Assembly (NCBI GenBank): GCA_030603665.1
Contig: JAUVXJ010000014.1
Coordinates: forward strand, 31,737-95,736
Reading direction: 5' to 3'
DNA from: Chloroflexota bacterium
Lineage (GTDB): Bacteria; Chloroflexota; Anaerolineae; UBA7937; B3-Chlor
DNA: 64,000 nucleotides
The translations under genes were made by a program, and so were the position numbers. The notes under the pieces are model-generated. The model searched no databases, had not been told where the DNA came from, and saw only the letters and a program-made list of their open reading frames with translations. Below, piece after piece: positions 16,422-24,066 of the stretch (position 1 is the first letter of the stretch; each line of letters starts with the position of its first letter).

Positions 16422-16473
16422 GGACCAACTCGGTCCATATTATCATTATACGGCAGAAGCCCTTGAAGGTCAA
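16422..16473 (-). promoter_or_regulatory. Strong promoter plus palindromic operator of the sulfur-transfer operon
   Basis: On the minus strand, -35 TTGACC (16468-16473), a 17-base spacer and -10 TATAAT (16445-16450). Just downstream, across the expected transcription start, lies the inverted repeat GGACC-GAGTT-GGTCC (16422-16436). A palindrome there suggests a repressor, plausibly of the Rrf2/IscR/CymR type given the genes it controls; no such regulator is in the window. Confidence 0.65.
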
Positions 16474-16531
16474 GACTCAGCAATCTTGCCAAAGGCGTTT
16501 CAATGCGCTTGGGCCATGGACGGTTCAGCTA

Positions 16532-17647
16532 TCAGGCTGGGTATGGGACACCCAGTTCCTCCCCCAGTGCCCGCAGGTCGTCAACTACCTTGGGATGAAG
16601 CGGGATGCCCAGCCGCTTCCTCTCGTCCGTCGCCTCCCACTCCTTCTCTCCATGAATGAAGATCCTCTCCTGTCCTTGGGCCTTGGACGAGCTCTTCATC
16701 GCATCGACTATCTCTTCCATGGAATCCTCGAACTGCCCCAGAGGACGAAAGGCATCGATGCTCAAGGCACCGAAGAAGTGACCCAGGTTGGCTGGCCACG
16801 GACTGCCGTCTTCATCCTTGAGGTAGACGCGGGAGGCAAAACCTGCACCTGGCAGCACCCCGCACAGGATGTCCACGAGCAAAGCCAGGCCATACCCCTT
16901 ATGCCCACCATGGTCCTCTCCTGAGCCGCCCAGCGGCAGGATTCCCCCGCCCCTGCGGTCCTGCAGATTTTGCAGCACCTCGCCGACATCCGAGATGGGC
17001 AATCCCCTGCTATCCGCGGCCCAGCCGTCAGGAAGCGGTTTCTCACGCCGCTCGTATTCCTCCAGCTTCCCCCTGGGGACGACGCTGGTTGCCATGTCCA
17101 GAACGAAGGGGCGAGCCTGCCCAGCGGGAACGGCGATGCTCATGGGGTTGGTGCCCAGCACCGCATCCTTGCCAAAGGTGGGAACCACCAGCGGGGCAGA
17201 ATTGGTCATGGAGATGCCTATTGAATCCTCTTCCAGCGCCATCATGGAGTAGTAGCCAGCGATGCCATAGTGGTTGCTGTTCCGTACTGCTACGAATCCG
17301 GCCCCGACCTCGTTGGCCTTGTCCATAGCCAGCCGCATGGCCCTCACGCCCACAACCTGTCCCAGCCCTGCACCTCCGTCCAGAAGGGCTGTAACGGCCG
17401 TCTCATGCACGACGCTGATATCCGGCCGCGCCAGCATGACACCGTCGCGCAGACCCTGAACATACCTCCTGGCGCGCGCGACGCCGTGAGAATCGATCCC
17501 TCGCAAATCGGCCGAGACGAGCACCTCGGCCGTCACCTCTGCATCCGCTTCTGGCACGTCAAGCCTCACCAGAAGCTGTGCGATGAACTCGCTCAGGACG
17601 GTGTGACTGACCCGATTATCCACCACTTCACCTCCGAAATCGTTCAA
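16532..17647 (-). CDS. Ldh2/malate-L-lactate dehydrogenase family oxidoreductase
   Basis: A 371-residue NAD(P)-dependent dehydrogenase of the Ldh_2 family, which includes malate, L-lactate, L-sulfolactate, ureidoglycolate and delta-piperideine-2-carboxylate enzymes. Diagnostic stretches are DLRGIDSHGVARA (catalytic His, about residue 55), SNHYGIAGYY (about 124), SMTNSAPLVVPT and GTNPMSIAVP. The substrate cannot be decided from sequence. It is separated from the sulfur operon by its own upstream region and a hairpin at 17757-17785. It begins with ATG 17647. Confidence 0.88.
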   Translation of the reverse strand: MNDFGGEVVDNRVSHTVLSEFIAQLLVRLDVPEADAEVTAEVLVSADLRGIDSHGVARARRYVQGLRDGVMLARPDISVVHETAVTALLDGGAGLGQVVGVRAMRLAMDKANEVGAGFVAVRNSNHYGIAGYYSMMALEEDSIGISMTNSAPLVVPTFGKDAVLGTNPMSIAVPAGQARPFVLDMATSVVPRGKLEEYERREKPLPDGWAADSRGLPISDVGEVLQNLQDRRGGGILPLGGSGEDHGGHKGYGLALLVDILCGVLPGAGFASRVYLKDEDGSPWPANLGHFFGALSIDAFRPLGQFEDSMEEIVDAMKSSSKAQGQERIFIHGEKEWEATDERKRLGIPLHPKVVDDLRALGEELGVPYPA

Positions 17648-17756
17648 TTGCCCATGACATCATACCACCAGCGCCGAGGAAGGAAAAGCGCATCGTTTTG
17701 GGACAAGCTTGTGCAGACAGAGGCGCATGAGCTGCTGCGCTGGCACGTCAACACAA

Positions 17757-17785
17757 GAAGCTCCGTGCGTTGCGCACGGAGCTTC
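17757..17785 (-). terminator. Perfect 13-bp hairpin after the first secreted-protein gene
   Basis: GAAGCTCCGTGCG, a three-base loop TTG, then CGCACGGAGCTTC. It lies about 90 bases after the stop of the secreted protein on the minus strand. No long U-run follows, so termination strength is uncertain. Confidence 0.5.
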
Positions 17786-17876
17786 GGAGAAACCGAATAC
17801 CTCCCAGAATTCCGGTCACAAAAGGCGGCCGGGCTGGCCCAACTTGTAAGATGAGCGTATGTACGCGCGCGGGTGT

Positions 17877-18929
17877 CTAGTTCAGCGGACAGCCCAGCTC
17901 GTTCTGCCCCGCAAAGAGGTCTTTGATCACCTCAAAGTTGCCCGTCGAATAGGCCTCCTGCACTTTGGCTATGACCTGGCCCACGCTGTACTCATAGCTG
18001 ACGCCACTGCCGGCCGCGGTATTGAGCAGCGCCGCCACAGCGTGGCGACCAAGCGCTTTCTCGCCACCGCCACCTGTCTTCAGAACCTCAAGCAGGGTCT
18101 TGCCTTCGCACGCCCAATCGGTGCAGTCCACCCCGAATGCCGCGTCGAAAAGTGATGTTTCGGGATCGTAGGGAGGATTCACCCAGGAGTCGAAGTGCTG
18201 CGACTGCTTCCAGTAGCCGGGTGTGCAGCCCTCGCCGCCACCGTTCTCCGGAGTCCACGTGAAGCAGACGTCGTCATCAGGGTCTACGGCCGCATTCTCA
18301 AAATGAATCCCGATGCCAACAGAGTCGGTCGCTGTGAGCCCTAGGTCTGCGTACTGTACCGCGCTCTCCCAACCCGGGCCAAAAGCGGTCAAAACTGAGG
18401 CCGATAGCAAGGGGCGGAACTTTGGCTGAGGGACGTAGTCGGGATCCCAATACCTGAGCCTTGCTTGCCATACCTCCTCGTCCCCGTCGTACGTGTACTC
18501 CAGACGGTATTCCGCTCCGATGTTTGGGCATGAACCTGGCGCTGTGAGTCCGCCCGGTCTGCTGGGGTCCGTGTCAAAACCCACATAGACCCACGCGCCT
18601 GGCTCGTGCATGAAAATCCCCGTACTGGCGTCGTAGACATCAAAGGCGAGGAACAAGGTAGAACTGTCTTCGCTGCTCCTCAAGTACACATTCTTGATGT
18701 CGTAGACGTTATCGATGTTGGGGGGAGTTGTCGGACCCCACTCATCCGGATCCGAGTTCGGTTGCTGAGGATCCGTTTGGTCCGTTTGGACAGGGGCTAT
18801 CCCCTGCCACCCCTCGTCCCCTGCTATGTTTCCATCCACCAGGGGGTTTGCGGCCAGCACAACCGACGCAGTCAGCGCCAGCAGCACCAGTACCGCGATC
18901 ATTGTTCCCTTGTGTCGCATGCGTCCCAT
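17877..18929 (-). CDS. Secreted protein with CBM9-like fold and GCTPGYWK segment
   Basis: A 350-residue exported protein. A signal peptide (residues 1-27, ending VVLAANP) is followed by a domain (about 30-225) with VDGNIAGDEGWQGI, STLFLAFDVYD and WVYVGFDTDPS, which resembles the DOMON/CBM9-like ligand-binding fold. A C-terminal domain (about 230-350) begins GGGEGCTPGYWKQSQHFDSW, a motif seen in secreted bacterial proteins of unknown role. No membrane anchor is visible. A paralogue with the same N-terminal domain but a different C-terminus lies at 30420-31238. Expression is preceded by two stacked RNA elements, including a c-di-GMP-I riboswitch. Confidence 0.7.
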   Translation of the reverse strand: MGRMRHKGTMIAVLVLLALTASVVLAANPLVDGNIAGDEGWQGIAPVQTDQTDPQQPNSDPDEWGPTTPPNIDNVYDIKNVYLRSSEDSSTLFLAFDVYDASTGIFMHEPGAWVYVGFDTDPSRPGGLTAPGSCPNIGAEYRLEYTYDGDEEVWQARLRYWDPDYVPQPKFRPLLSASVLTAFGPGWESAVQYADLGLTATDSVGIGIHFENAAVDPDDDVCFTWTPENGGGEGCTPGYWKQSQHFDSWVNPPYDPETSLFDAAFGVDCTDWACEGKTLLEVLKTGGGGEKALGRHAVAALLNTAAGSGVSYEYSVGQVIAKVQEAYSTGNFEVIKDLFAGQNELGCPLN

Positions 18930-19104
18930 TTGCTTCTCCCCTTTCTTTTCTCCCAGAACATTTGAATATCAGGCTCACAAGAAATCGTTCTGCGCCGGTC
19001 TTCTGACCATCCTTTTCCCGGATCCAGAGACCCAAGTGTTCACTACTACGCCGCTTATCACCTCCTTGCGAAGAATCGCGAACAAGAAACCGAACTACCA
19101 AAAT

Positions 19105-19200
19105 CCTTCGGCAGCCCGGCTATCTTCTATACGGCAACGATCCGTATCAAAGACCCGTACGCTTTGCGCCTTTCCCTTGAGGGAAGGTTGCCTTTCTCGG
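19105..19200 (-). promoter_or_regulatory. Cyclic di-GMP-I (GEMM) riboswitch 1
   Basis: On the minus strand it contains AAAGGCAACC, a UUCCC/GGGAA stem, GGCGCAAAGC, ACGGGUCU, and the closing AGCCGGGCUGCCGAAGG. These match the conserved parts of the c-di-GMP-I aptamer (GGCAAACC, ACGCAAAGCC, GGxCUA and the 3' GGGUUGCC-like strand). It lies 175 bases upstream of the secreted-protein start at 18929. The expression platform in between was not resolved. A covariance search with the GEMM model would be decisive. Confidence 0.85.
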
Positions 19201-19261
19201 GATTTCCTACTGGTAAACAGTCTTCTGTATTGGTTAGGTCCTTCCGGCTGGACATCTGGTG

Positions 19262-19370
19262 AGAAAAAGAAAAACCGGCCACTGCTCGTAGCCGGTTGCA
19301 CCACTGGCTCCTCGTCGCTCAGGTGCCCAGTCTTGTGCGACGATTCATCGCCTCTACGCCGATGGCGAAT
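19262..19370 (-). promoter_or_regulatory. Unclassified structured leader RNA (copy 1) ending in an intrinsic terminator
   Basis: On the minus strand, CGGCGUAGAGGC, GAAUCGUCGC, UGGGCACCUGAGCGACGAGG, AGCCAGUGGUGCAACCGG and CUACG occur in order, then a terminator (AACCGGC/GCCGGUU with UUUUUCUUUUU). CGUAG can pair with CUACG to close a P1 helix, CGUCGC with GCGACG, and GCACC with GGUGC crosses ACUGG/CCAGU as a possible pseudoknot. The P1 3' strand is also needed by the terminator, the usual switch arrangement. A nearly identical copy lies at 20405-20515. Confidence 0.65.
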
Positions 19371-19399
19371 AGGGCAATAGCCCTATTGTCCTGCCTTCA

Positions 19400-19466
19400 A
19401 TTATACACCAAGTATGCTAGGAACGCAAGTCCTGACTGTGCCTCTTGCGGTTAAGGTTCGGTTAAG
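19400..19466 (-). promoter_or_regulatory. Promoter with 11-bp-spaced CTTAACC direct repeats (unit 1)
   Basis: On the minus strand, -35 TTGCGT (19423-19428), a 17-base spacer and -10 TATAAT (19400-19405). Upstream are two direct copies of CTTAACC (19460-19466 and 19449-19455), 11 bases apart, a spacing typical of PhoB/OmpR-family winged-helix regulators. The predicted leader to the gene at 18929 is about 460 bases. Confidence 0.65.
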
Positions 19467-19472
19467 AAGCCC

Positions 19473-20198
19473 TTACGATATCGGTTCACCCAGAGTGTCG
19501 CGCCTGGACCTTCGCCGTTCGAAAAGGTAACCGAAGCCTCTCACGTTCAACACATGAGCCGGCTTCTGCAAATCAGGTTCGATCTTCTGCCGGAGGTTGT
19601 GGATGTGCACCTTCAACAGCTTGCGTGCCTCATGGGAAGAGCAATCGTAGCCGTGCACCTGTCGCACCAGACTCCGATAGCTGAGCGCGCGCCCCGAGTT
19701 GTTCAGCAGGCAACGCAGTAATTCGAACTCGATGGGAGTGACCTCCACTGGCCTACCCCAAACTCTCACTTCGCGGCTGAAGAGATCGATGGCCAAAGTG
19801 CCAATATCGAACTGCCCAGAGACGCCCGGTCGAGCCAAGCCCACACGCCGGAGCAACGCATACAGCTGCGATAGAAAGATCTGGGGCGTATACGGGCTGA
19901 ACAGGTGGGCATCGGCGCCAACATCCAGGCTGCGGGCCAAGGCGAGCTCCTGCCCTACTTTTCCGACCACAAGCAGGGGAGCGATAGCCCGTTCCCGTAT
20001 TTGGCCGCATAGCTCCGGCTGCCAACCAGCCGGCGGATCGAGGTTCAAGACCACAGCATCAGGAAGTTCCTTGTCCAGTTGCCGCAAAGCCTCCTCCCTG
20101 TTCGAGGCAGTTGAGGGAGTCATCTCCTCGCCTCGAAGCACTTCGGCCATGCGATCCGCCGTCTCTTTGTCGGAGCTCACTATCAGAATGCTGATCAA
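19473..20198 (-). CDS. OmpR-family response regulator with degenerate receiver
   Basis: About 241 residues: receiver-like domain (1-115) and winged-helix DNA-binding domain (about 130-235, with VTPIEFELLRCLLNN and HIHNLRQKIE). The receiver lacks key residues: the acidic pair is SS in ILIVSSDKE, the phospho-Asp position is Asn (VVLNLDPP, N52 from this start), and the conserved Lys is Ser (HLFSPY). It is probably active without phosphorylation. I chose TTG 20198, because AAAGGA lies nine bases upstream and the domain begins there; GTG 20228 has no ribosome site. It is preceded by the same two RNA elements as the secreted-protein gene. Confidence 0.85.
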   Translation of the reverse strand: MISILIVSSDKETADRMAEVLRGEEMTPSTASNREEALRQLDKELPDAVVLNLDPPAGWQPELCGQIRERAIAPLLVVGKVGQELALARSLDVGADAHLFSPYTPQIFLSQLYALLRRVGLARPGVSGQFDIGTLAIDLFSREVRVWGRPVEVTPIEFELLRCLLNNSGRALSYRSLVRQVHGYDCSSHEARKLLKVHIHNLRQKIEPDLQKPAHVLNVRGFGYLFERRRSRRDTLGEPIS

Positions 20199-20295
20199 CG
20201 GGCAGATTCCTTTGTACCGGCTCTCCACAAGCGGCTGCTGGAACTTCGCACCTCGCGGAGGCCTTCACAAACAAGAAGACCGAGCCGCCAGAGTT

Positions 20296-20388
20296 GTTCG
20301 GCAGCCCGGCTGTCATGGCCGGGCACTCACTCCAGCTCTAGACCCGCGGCTTTGCGCCCCTCTCTACAGAGCAGGTTGCCTTTGTCGG
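20296..20388 (-). promoter_or_regulatory. Cyclic di-GMP-I (GEMM) riboswitch 2
   Basis: On the minus strand: CAAAGGCAACC, a CUCU/AGAG stem, GGCGCAAAGCCGCGGGUCUA, a GCCCGGC/GCCGGGC helix and GGGCUGCCGAAC. It matches the c-di-GMP-I consensus at the same positions as copy 1, while the variable stems differ. It lies about 70-100 bases upstream of the regulator start, so it could act on translation or termination. Confidence 0.87.
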
Positions 20389-20404
20389 GATTCTGCGCTT
20401 GAAA

Positions 20405-20515
20405 CTGAACTAAAAAAACCGGCCACTACACGTAGCCGGTTGCACCACTGGCTCCTCGCCGCTCAGGTGCCCAAAGTTCAGCGACGATTCTCTGCCTCTA
20501 CGCCGATGACGAAGC
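20405..20515 (-). promoter_or_regulatory. Unclassified structured leader RNA (copy 2) ending in an intrinsic terminator
   Basis: Same order of conserved blocks as copy 1. Differences are confined to GAUG versus AGAG after GUAGAGGC, the apical loop, one G-U for A-U change (GCGGCG), and the terminator loop (UGU for AGC). The terminator is AACCGGC/GCCGGUU with seven U. Conservation of every candidate helix in two units with otherwise different genes argues for a functional RNA. Confidence 0.65.
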
Positions 20516-20569
20516 CGGTAGCAGGAAAGCCAACCTGCCACCGTTGCATTGGCACCAAAGTACTATCCG

Positions 20570-20634
20570 AGTATACAACAAAACGGCTTGGGAATCAAGC
20601 CCTGCCAACGTTTGCTGGTTAAGACTTGGTCAAG
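20570..20634 (-). promoter_or_regulatory. Promoter with 11-bp-spaced CTTAACC-like repeats (unit 2)
   Basis: On the minus strand, -35 TTGATT (20593-20598), a 17-base spacer and -10 TATACT (20570-20575). Upstream lie CTTGACC (20628-20634) and CTTAACC (20617-20623), again 11 bases apart and 18 bases from the -35. Same layout as unit 1, consistent with autoregulation by the OmpR-type protein encoded downstream. Confidence 0.65.
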
Positions 20635-20657
20635 ATTTCGCCATTATTTCGTTTCGT

Positions 20658-22361
20658 TCAGGTTCTGACGGTTGAATCTTCGCCGTTCTGAGCGCATCTC
20701 CAGACCAGAAGCGCCCCAGTGAGCGCCCCCACCAAAGCCACTAGCATGACAGTTGTCAAGCGCGAGCTCGATGCCGGTAGAGTAGCTACCAAAGGTGCCG
20801 AACGAGCGGAGAAGGCGGTCAGTGTGATCGCCGTAGCCACACCTTCGGTGATCGCCAGTTCACACAGCGGTCCGAAAGTGTAGGTCGCTCGAGCCTGGCT
20901 GGCGTTGCCTGTCTCGTCGAGGTACTGTGCGATGGTGCCGTTGGACAGCGGAGTTCCAGTGACTGGGACTCTCGCTCCAGGCAATGCCGGAGTAACATCA
21001 ACCTCGTAACTTAAGGTCGCGGTGGCTCCCGCAGCTACCGTCCCGGGGTCCCACGTGATGTTTCCCGATCCCCCGACCACAGGCTGACCCACAATGGTGC
21101 CCGTTGCCGAAGCGTTGTCAGCGTAGACGACCTGATCACCGGGGACGTTCGCGGTGACTAGGTTGCTGGGGCTCGAGAAGGATATTGCACCCAAGGAACC
21201 TGAGGGGTTCAACACCTCCACCAATACCGAGAAGCGGGTGGTCTGGCTCACTTGTGGGGGGTTGGGTCCAGAGATGCGGGTGAGGTACTGCCTGACGTAT
21301 GGCTTGATGGGAGCGCCGCCGGCATCGGTGGGAAAATAGACACGGAAGGTATTGGCCTGCGGTTGGGAGGTCGGTGGTGGGGCGCTGGCGGCGAAGTTGC
21401 CCACGTAGACCACCCCATAGTTGCCAGATCCATAGTCCTCGATGTTGATGCTGCCCGTCCAAATACCGTAGTCATGGGCACTGGAGTCGCTAGTCCAATC
21501 AGTGAAGGATGTGTTCTGCCAGCTATCATTGGCGGACATGGTGGGATTGCTGTGCGAGAAAGCAGTGCCGGGGCTGGTGAGGGTAAGGGAACCGTAGGGG
21601 TTGCCCCCAGAGGCATCCCAGTCGAAGTCATTGACATCGCCGGAGCAACCGGAAGTAACGTAGGGGTGCGCCGTATAGCTGCGAGATCTGCCATTGTCGT
21701 TGATCCCCACGATGTGGAAAGAAGCGGCGTAGACGTTGAGCTCCGTCCCCCCGGAGCCGGGTGCGCCGTCGTGGGCCCGTATGCCGAAGGCATTGACATC
21801 GTCTCCCGAGGTTACCGAGGAAGACATGTCTACCCGGAGTTCCCAGTGCCCGTTCGGGGGGGGAGGGTCGGTCACGGTGTACAGGGTCTGCCAAGTGTTG
21901 TCGCAGGCGGGACAGTTCCCGTAGGGTCGGGAGAGAAAGCACCCAGACGACGGCCCGACAGCAACATCGCTCACCGGCGTGCCGTTTGGCCGGTACAGTG
22001 TGTAGCGCGCACAAGTGTTGTATGCGCCGATGGCCCTGTCGCGTTCGTTTGCCTGGTCATTGTTGAATCCGTTGCTCCCAACATCCGCGTCAAAGATGTC
22101 CACGACGAGCTGAGAGAGGCCGCTGGGCACCTCGATGAAGTAGGAGTAGTACGTATTCAGGCCGCCGCTCGAGCCCACATAGTCTCCATACTGGGTGAGG
22201 ACCCCAGATCCCTGCTGTGTTAGCAGCTGGTCGGTCACCGTTCCAGAAGCGGGGGTGCCTCCGGCCAGGACCGGCTGGACTCTGGCCACCATCAATGCTG
22301 AGGCCAGCACGAGCAGCAAGGCCAAGGTGAGATGAAGTACCGCCGGCTTAGTCTGTGCCAT
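20658..22361 (-). CDS. Large secreted surface protein with C-terminal membrane anchor
   Basis: A 567-residue exported protein. It has a signal peptide (about 1-33), Ser/Gly/Asn-rich beta domains (about 45-350) and a DUF11/Ig-like domain (about 375-500; INFERRED from the GDQVVYADNASATGTIVG and ATLSYEVDVTPALPG patterns). A closing segment AITLTAFSAR is followed by a single hydrophobic helix and a short basic tail (about 515-567). The same V/I-T-L-x-x-F-x-A plus helix ending occurs in two other proteins here. It is likely anchored at the cell surface; its binding partner is unknown. It begins at ATG 22361, behind a long leader with a consensus promoter. Confidence 0.7.
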   Translation of the reverse strand: MAQTKPAVLHLTLALLLVLASALMVARVQPVLAGGTPASGTVTDQLLTQQGSGVLTQYGDYVGSSGGLNTYYSYFIEVPSGLSQLVVDIFDADVGSNGFNNDQANERDRAIGAYNTCARYTLYRPNGTPVSDVAVGPSSGCFLSRPYGNCPACDNTWQTLYTVTDPPPPNGHWELRVDMSSSVTSGDDVNAFGIRAHDGAPGSGGTELNVYAASFHIVGINDNGRSRSYTAHPYVTSGCSGDVNDFDWDASGGNPYGSLTLTSPGTAFSHSNPTMSANDSWQNTSFTDWTSDSSAHDYGIWTGSINIEDYGSGNYGVVYVGNFAASAPPPTSQPQANTFRVYFPTDAGGAPIKPYVRQYLTRISGPNPPQVSQTTRFSVLVEVLNPSGSLGAISFSSPSNLVTANVPGDQVVYADNASATGTIVGQPVVGGSGNITWDPGTVAAGATATLSYEVDVTPALPGARVPVTGTPLSNGTIAQYLDETGNASQARATYTFGPLCELAITEGVATAITLTAFSARSAPLVATLPASSSRLTTVMLVALVGALTGALLVWRCAQNGEDSTVRT

Positions 22362-22680
22362 TTGCTGTCGGTGCTCACGCGTCTTGCGGAGGTGACAAGA
22401 AGGCGCCCCCGCGCCCCCATTCGTCCCGCAGATTCATGCTGGCACGTCGATATCAAAGGGCCATGAAATAGATGTCAAAGGCGCGCTAAGGCGTACGGAA
22501 TCGAAGCGAGGGGTAGTGCTCTGGAAAAGGGGGATAGGTGCGGGAGACAATAACCCACAGGCACTCCGGATTCCCCTCACTGCGAGTTCGGCGATTGTGC
22601 CTCGCAGTTCTTGCATGACGTAGTGGATTCGAAGTACGGCGATATCCTGAAAAAGCCTGCGTATTAGAGGTTTGTATTGA

Positions 22681-22709
22681 ATTATAGCACAAATCTGGGT
22701 AACTGTCAA
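22681..22709 (-). promoter_or_regulatory. Full-consensus promoter with ~310-base leader
   Basis: On the minus strand, TTGACA (22704-22709), 17 bases, TATAAT (22681-22686): a perfect match to the vegetative consensus. The only gene downstream on that strand is the large surface protein at 22361, leaving a leader of about 310 bases. In 22362-22680 I see no convincing gene and no structure I can name. Confidence 0.75.
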
Positions 22710-22844
22710 CAGGCAGAAGGATGTGGGCCCGCTATCAAAGGCGGCGTCAGCCACGACAGAGGGGCTTCTTCCGACTGGCTCGGCACCGAAGCCGCGGGAC
22801 GGGAGCTGAAGGGCGCCAACTCTACGGTAGTCACACCCAGGTGC

Positions 22845-23318
22845 CTACCCTAGGCTCGGACTTCCCGCCACTTCGATACCCGATCCGGCAGGAGAATGCC
22901 CCAACGCAGTCTCGGTGGCCTCTCGTCCACGTTCCAGGAGGCTGCCTACCTCGTGCACGAGCTCAATAAGGGAGAAAGGTTTGTCCAGGAACGCCTGGCT
23001 GTGCCTGAGGGCGAAACGTACTACGTCGTCGGATGGATAGGCGCTGACGGCCACGATAGCGGTCTCAGGGCTCATCTCCCTGATCTTCCTCACCAACTCA
23101 TAGCCGTTTGTCCGACGAAGCCCGAGGTCGGCGATGGCCAGGTCGAACCGCTGGGTTGACATCAAGCGTATCCCCTCTTGGGCGCAAGAAGTGGCCTGGA
23201 CACGATACCCCTCACGTTTCAGCACCAGCCTCAGCAGATTCAGGAGAACCTCGTCGTCGTCATAGAGCAGGACTCTCCATGATTGCTGAAGCTCAGCGTG
23301 CACGGTGGAGTTAATCAT
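22845..23318 (-). CDS. Stand-alone response-regulator receiver protein
   Basis: A 157-residue protein with one receiver domain: acidic pocket LLYDDDEVLL (about 18-27), phospho-Asp in DLAIADLGLRRTNGYEL (about 65), a conserved Ser in VAVSAYPSD and the Lys in AFLDKPFS. All catalytic positions are kept, unlike the neighbouring regulator. There is no output domain; the C-terminal 30 residues are low in structure. Two broken relatives lie upstream at 23537-23758 and 24398-24792. No histidine kinase is encoded in the window. Confidence 0.85.
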   Translation of the reverse strand: MINSTVHAELQQSWRVLLYDDDEVLLNLLRLVLKREGYRVQATSCAQEGIRLMSTQRFDLAIADLGLRRTNGYELVRKIREMSPETAIVAVSAYPSDDVVRFALRHSQAFLDKPFSLIELVHEVGSLLERGREATETALGHSPAGSGIEVAGSPSLG

Positions 23319-23536
23319 GTATCCCCCTACCTAGCATCAAAACGCCATCAATACCTTGTAGAATGACACAGAAAAGGATTGAAACCGCTTGCGAGGCCAG
23401 TATACTACTTGGTGTGCCCATCCGACAATAGCTCATTGGTACTACGCACCTAGAGCTGACAACGGTGTGATGGTACTGCGCGCCAGCTCGCTTGCGGCCT
23501 AGATGCGAGAATCGGGTCTGCGCCCCGGAGCAGGCC

Positions 23537-23758
23537 TCAAGGCGCATTAGGCCAGCGGCGATCCAAGTCCACAATGACCAGGTCGAAGTGCCCGCTGCGG
23601 GCGAGGTCCATCGCCTCCCGACCCGATGGGGTGGCCGTCACCTCAATCCCGTCACGCCTCAGCATTCTGACCACTACGTCGAGAAGCGGTCCGTCTTCGT
23701 CATACACCAGTATTGTGCCCCTCTGGCCATCACGTCTGTCCACTGTTGAGATCTGCAT
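23537..23758 (-). pseudogene. Truncated receiver-domain gene
   Basis: From ATG 23758 the product MQISTVDRRDGQRGTILVYD continues to VIVDLDRRWPNAP and stops directly after the phospho-Asp strand, so only the first half of a receiver is present. The next frame does not continue the fold. Its 5' half is close at the nucleotide level to the gene at 24792 (both share the AGAGGGGCACAATA stretch), so the two arose by duplication. Probably a pseudogene. Confidence 0.6.
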
Positions 23759-23849
23759 GATCTCGCTCCCAGTCTTCTGGGCCGGCCCCGTCCTTCCGCT
23801 CCCGGCCGCAGAGTGAGTGCGACGCCGGAGCGTCCCCGGCATCGCAGCC

Positions 23850-24062
23850 TCAATCGGCGTTCACACGTCCAACAATGGCTCTTCGCTTCCTTCTCCCGAT
23901 AACCAGCATTCCCGTCGACGCTGCCACTATAGCGGTGGGCGCAACAACCGCCAACAAGCGACTCATTGCGGTCGGCGCAGTTGCGCCAGATTGCGGACGA
24001 GCGGCAAAGGAGGCAAGCAACGAACGGTCTAGCAAGAATTCGCGCGATTTGCCGCGGCACAC
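23850..24062 (-). CDS. Possible small membrane-anchored protein
   Basis: Seventy residues with one hydrophobic helix (LLAVVAPTAIVAASTGMLVI) and a strongly basic end (GRRKRRAIVGR), like the anchors of the secreted proteins nearby but with no upstream domain. It starts at GTG 24062, four bases after the zinc-ribbon ORF. It could be a remnant of an anchor from a lost surface protein. Weak support. Confidence 0.3.
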   Translation of the reverse strand: MCRGKSREFLLDRSLLASFAARPQSGATAPTAMSRLLAVVAPTAIVAASTGMLVIGRRKRRAIVGRVNAD

Positions 24063-24066
24063 GGAG

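Noticed and set aside
19262..20515. Reading the new leader RNA as a TPP, cobalamin, lysine, SAH or ZTP riboswitch
   Set aside because: Short matches exist (for example GUAGAGG or CGAGGAGC) but the remaining conserved blocks of those classes are missing or in the wrong order.
22434..22754. A 106-residue frame in the long leader of the large surface protein
   Set aside because: It starts upstream of the promoter's transcription start and has no ribosome site.
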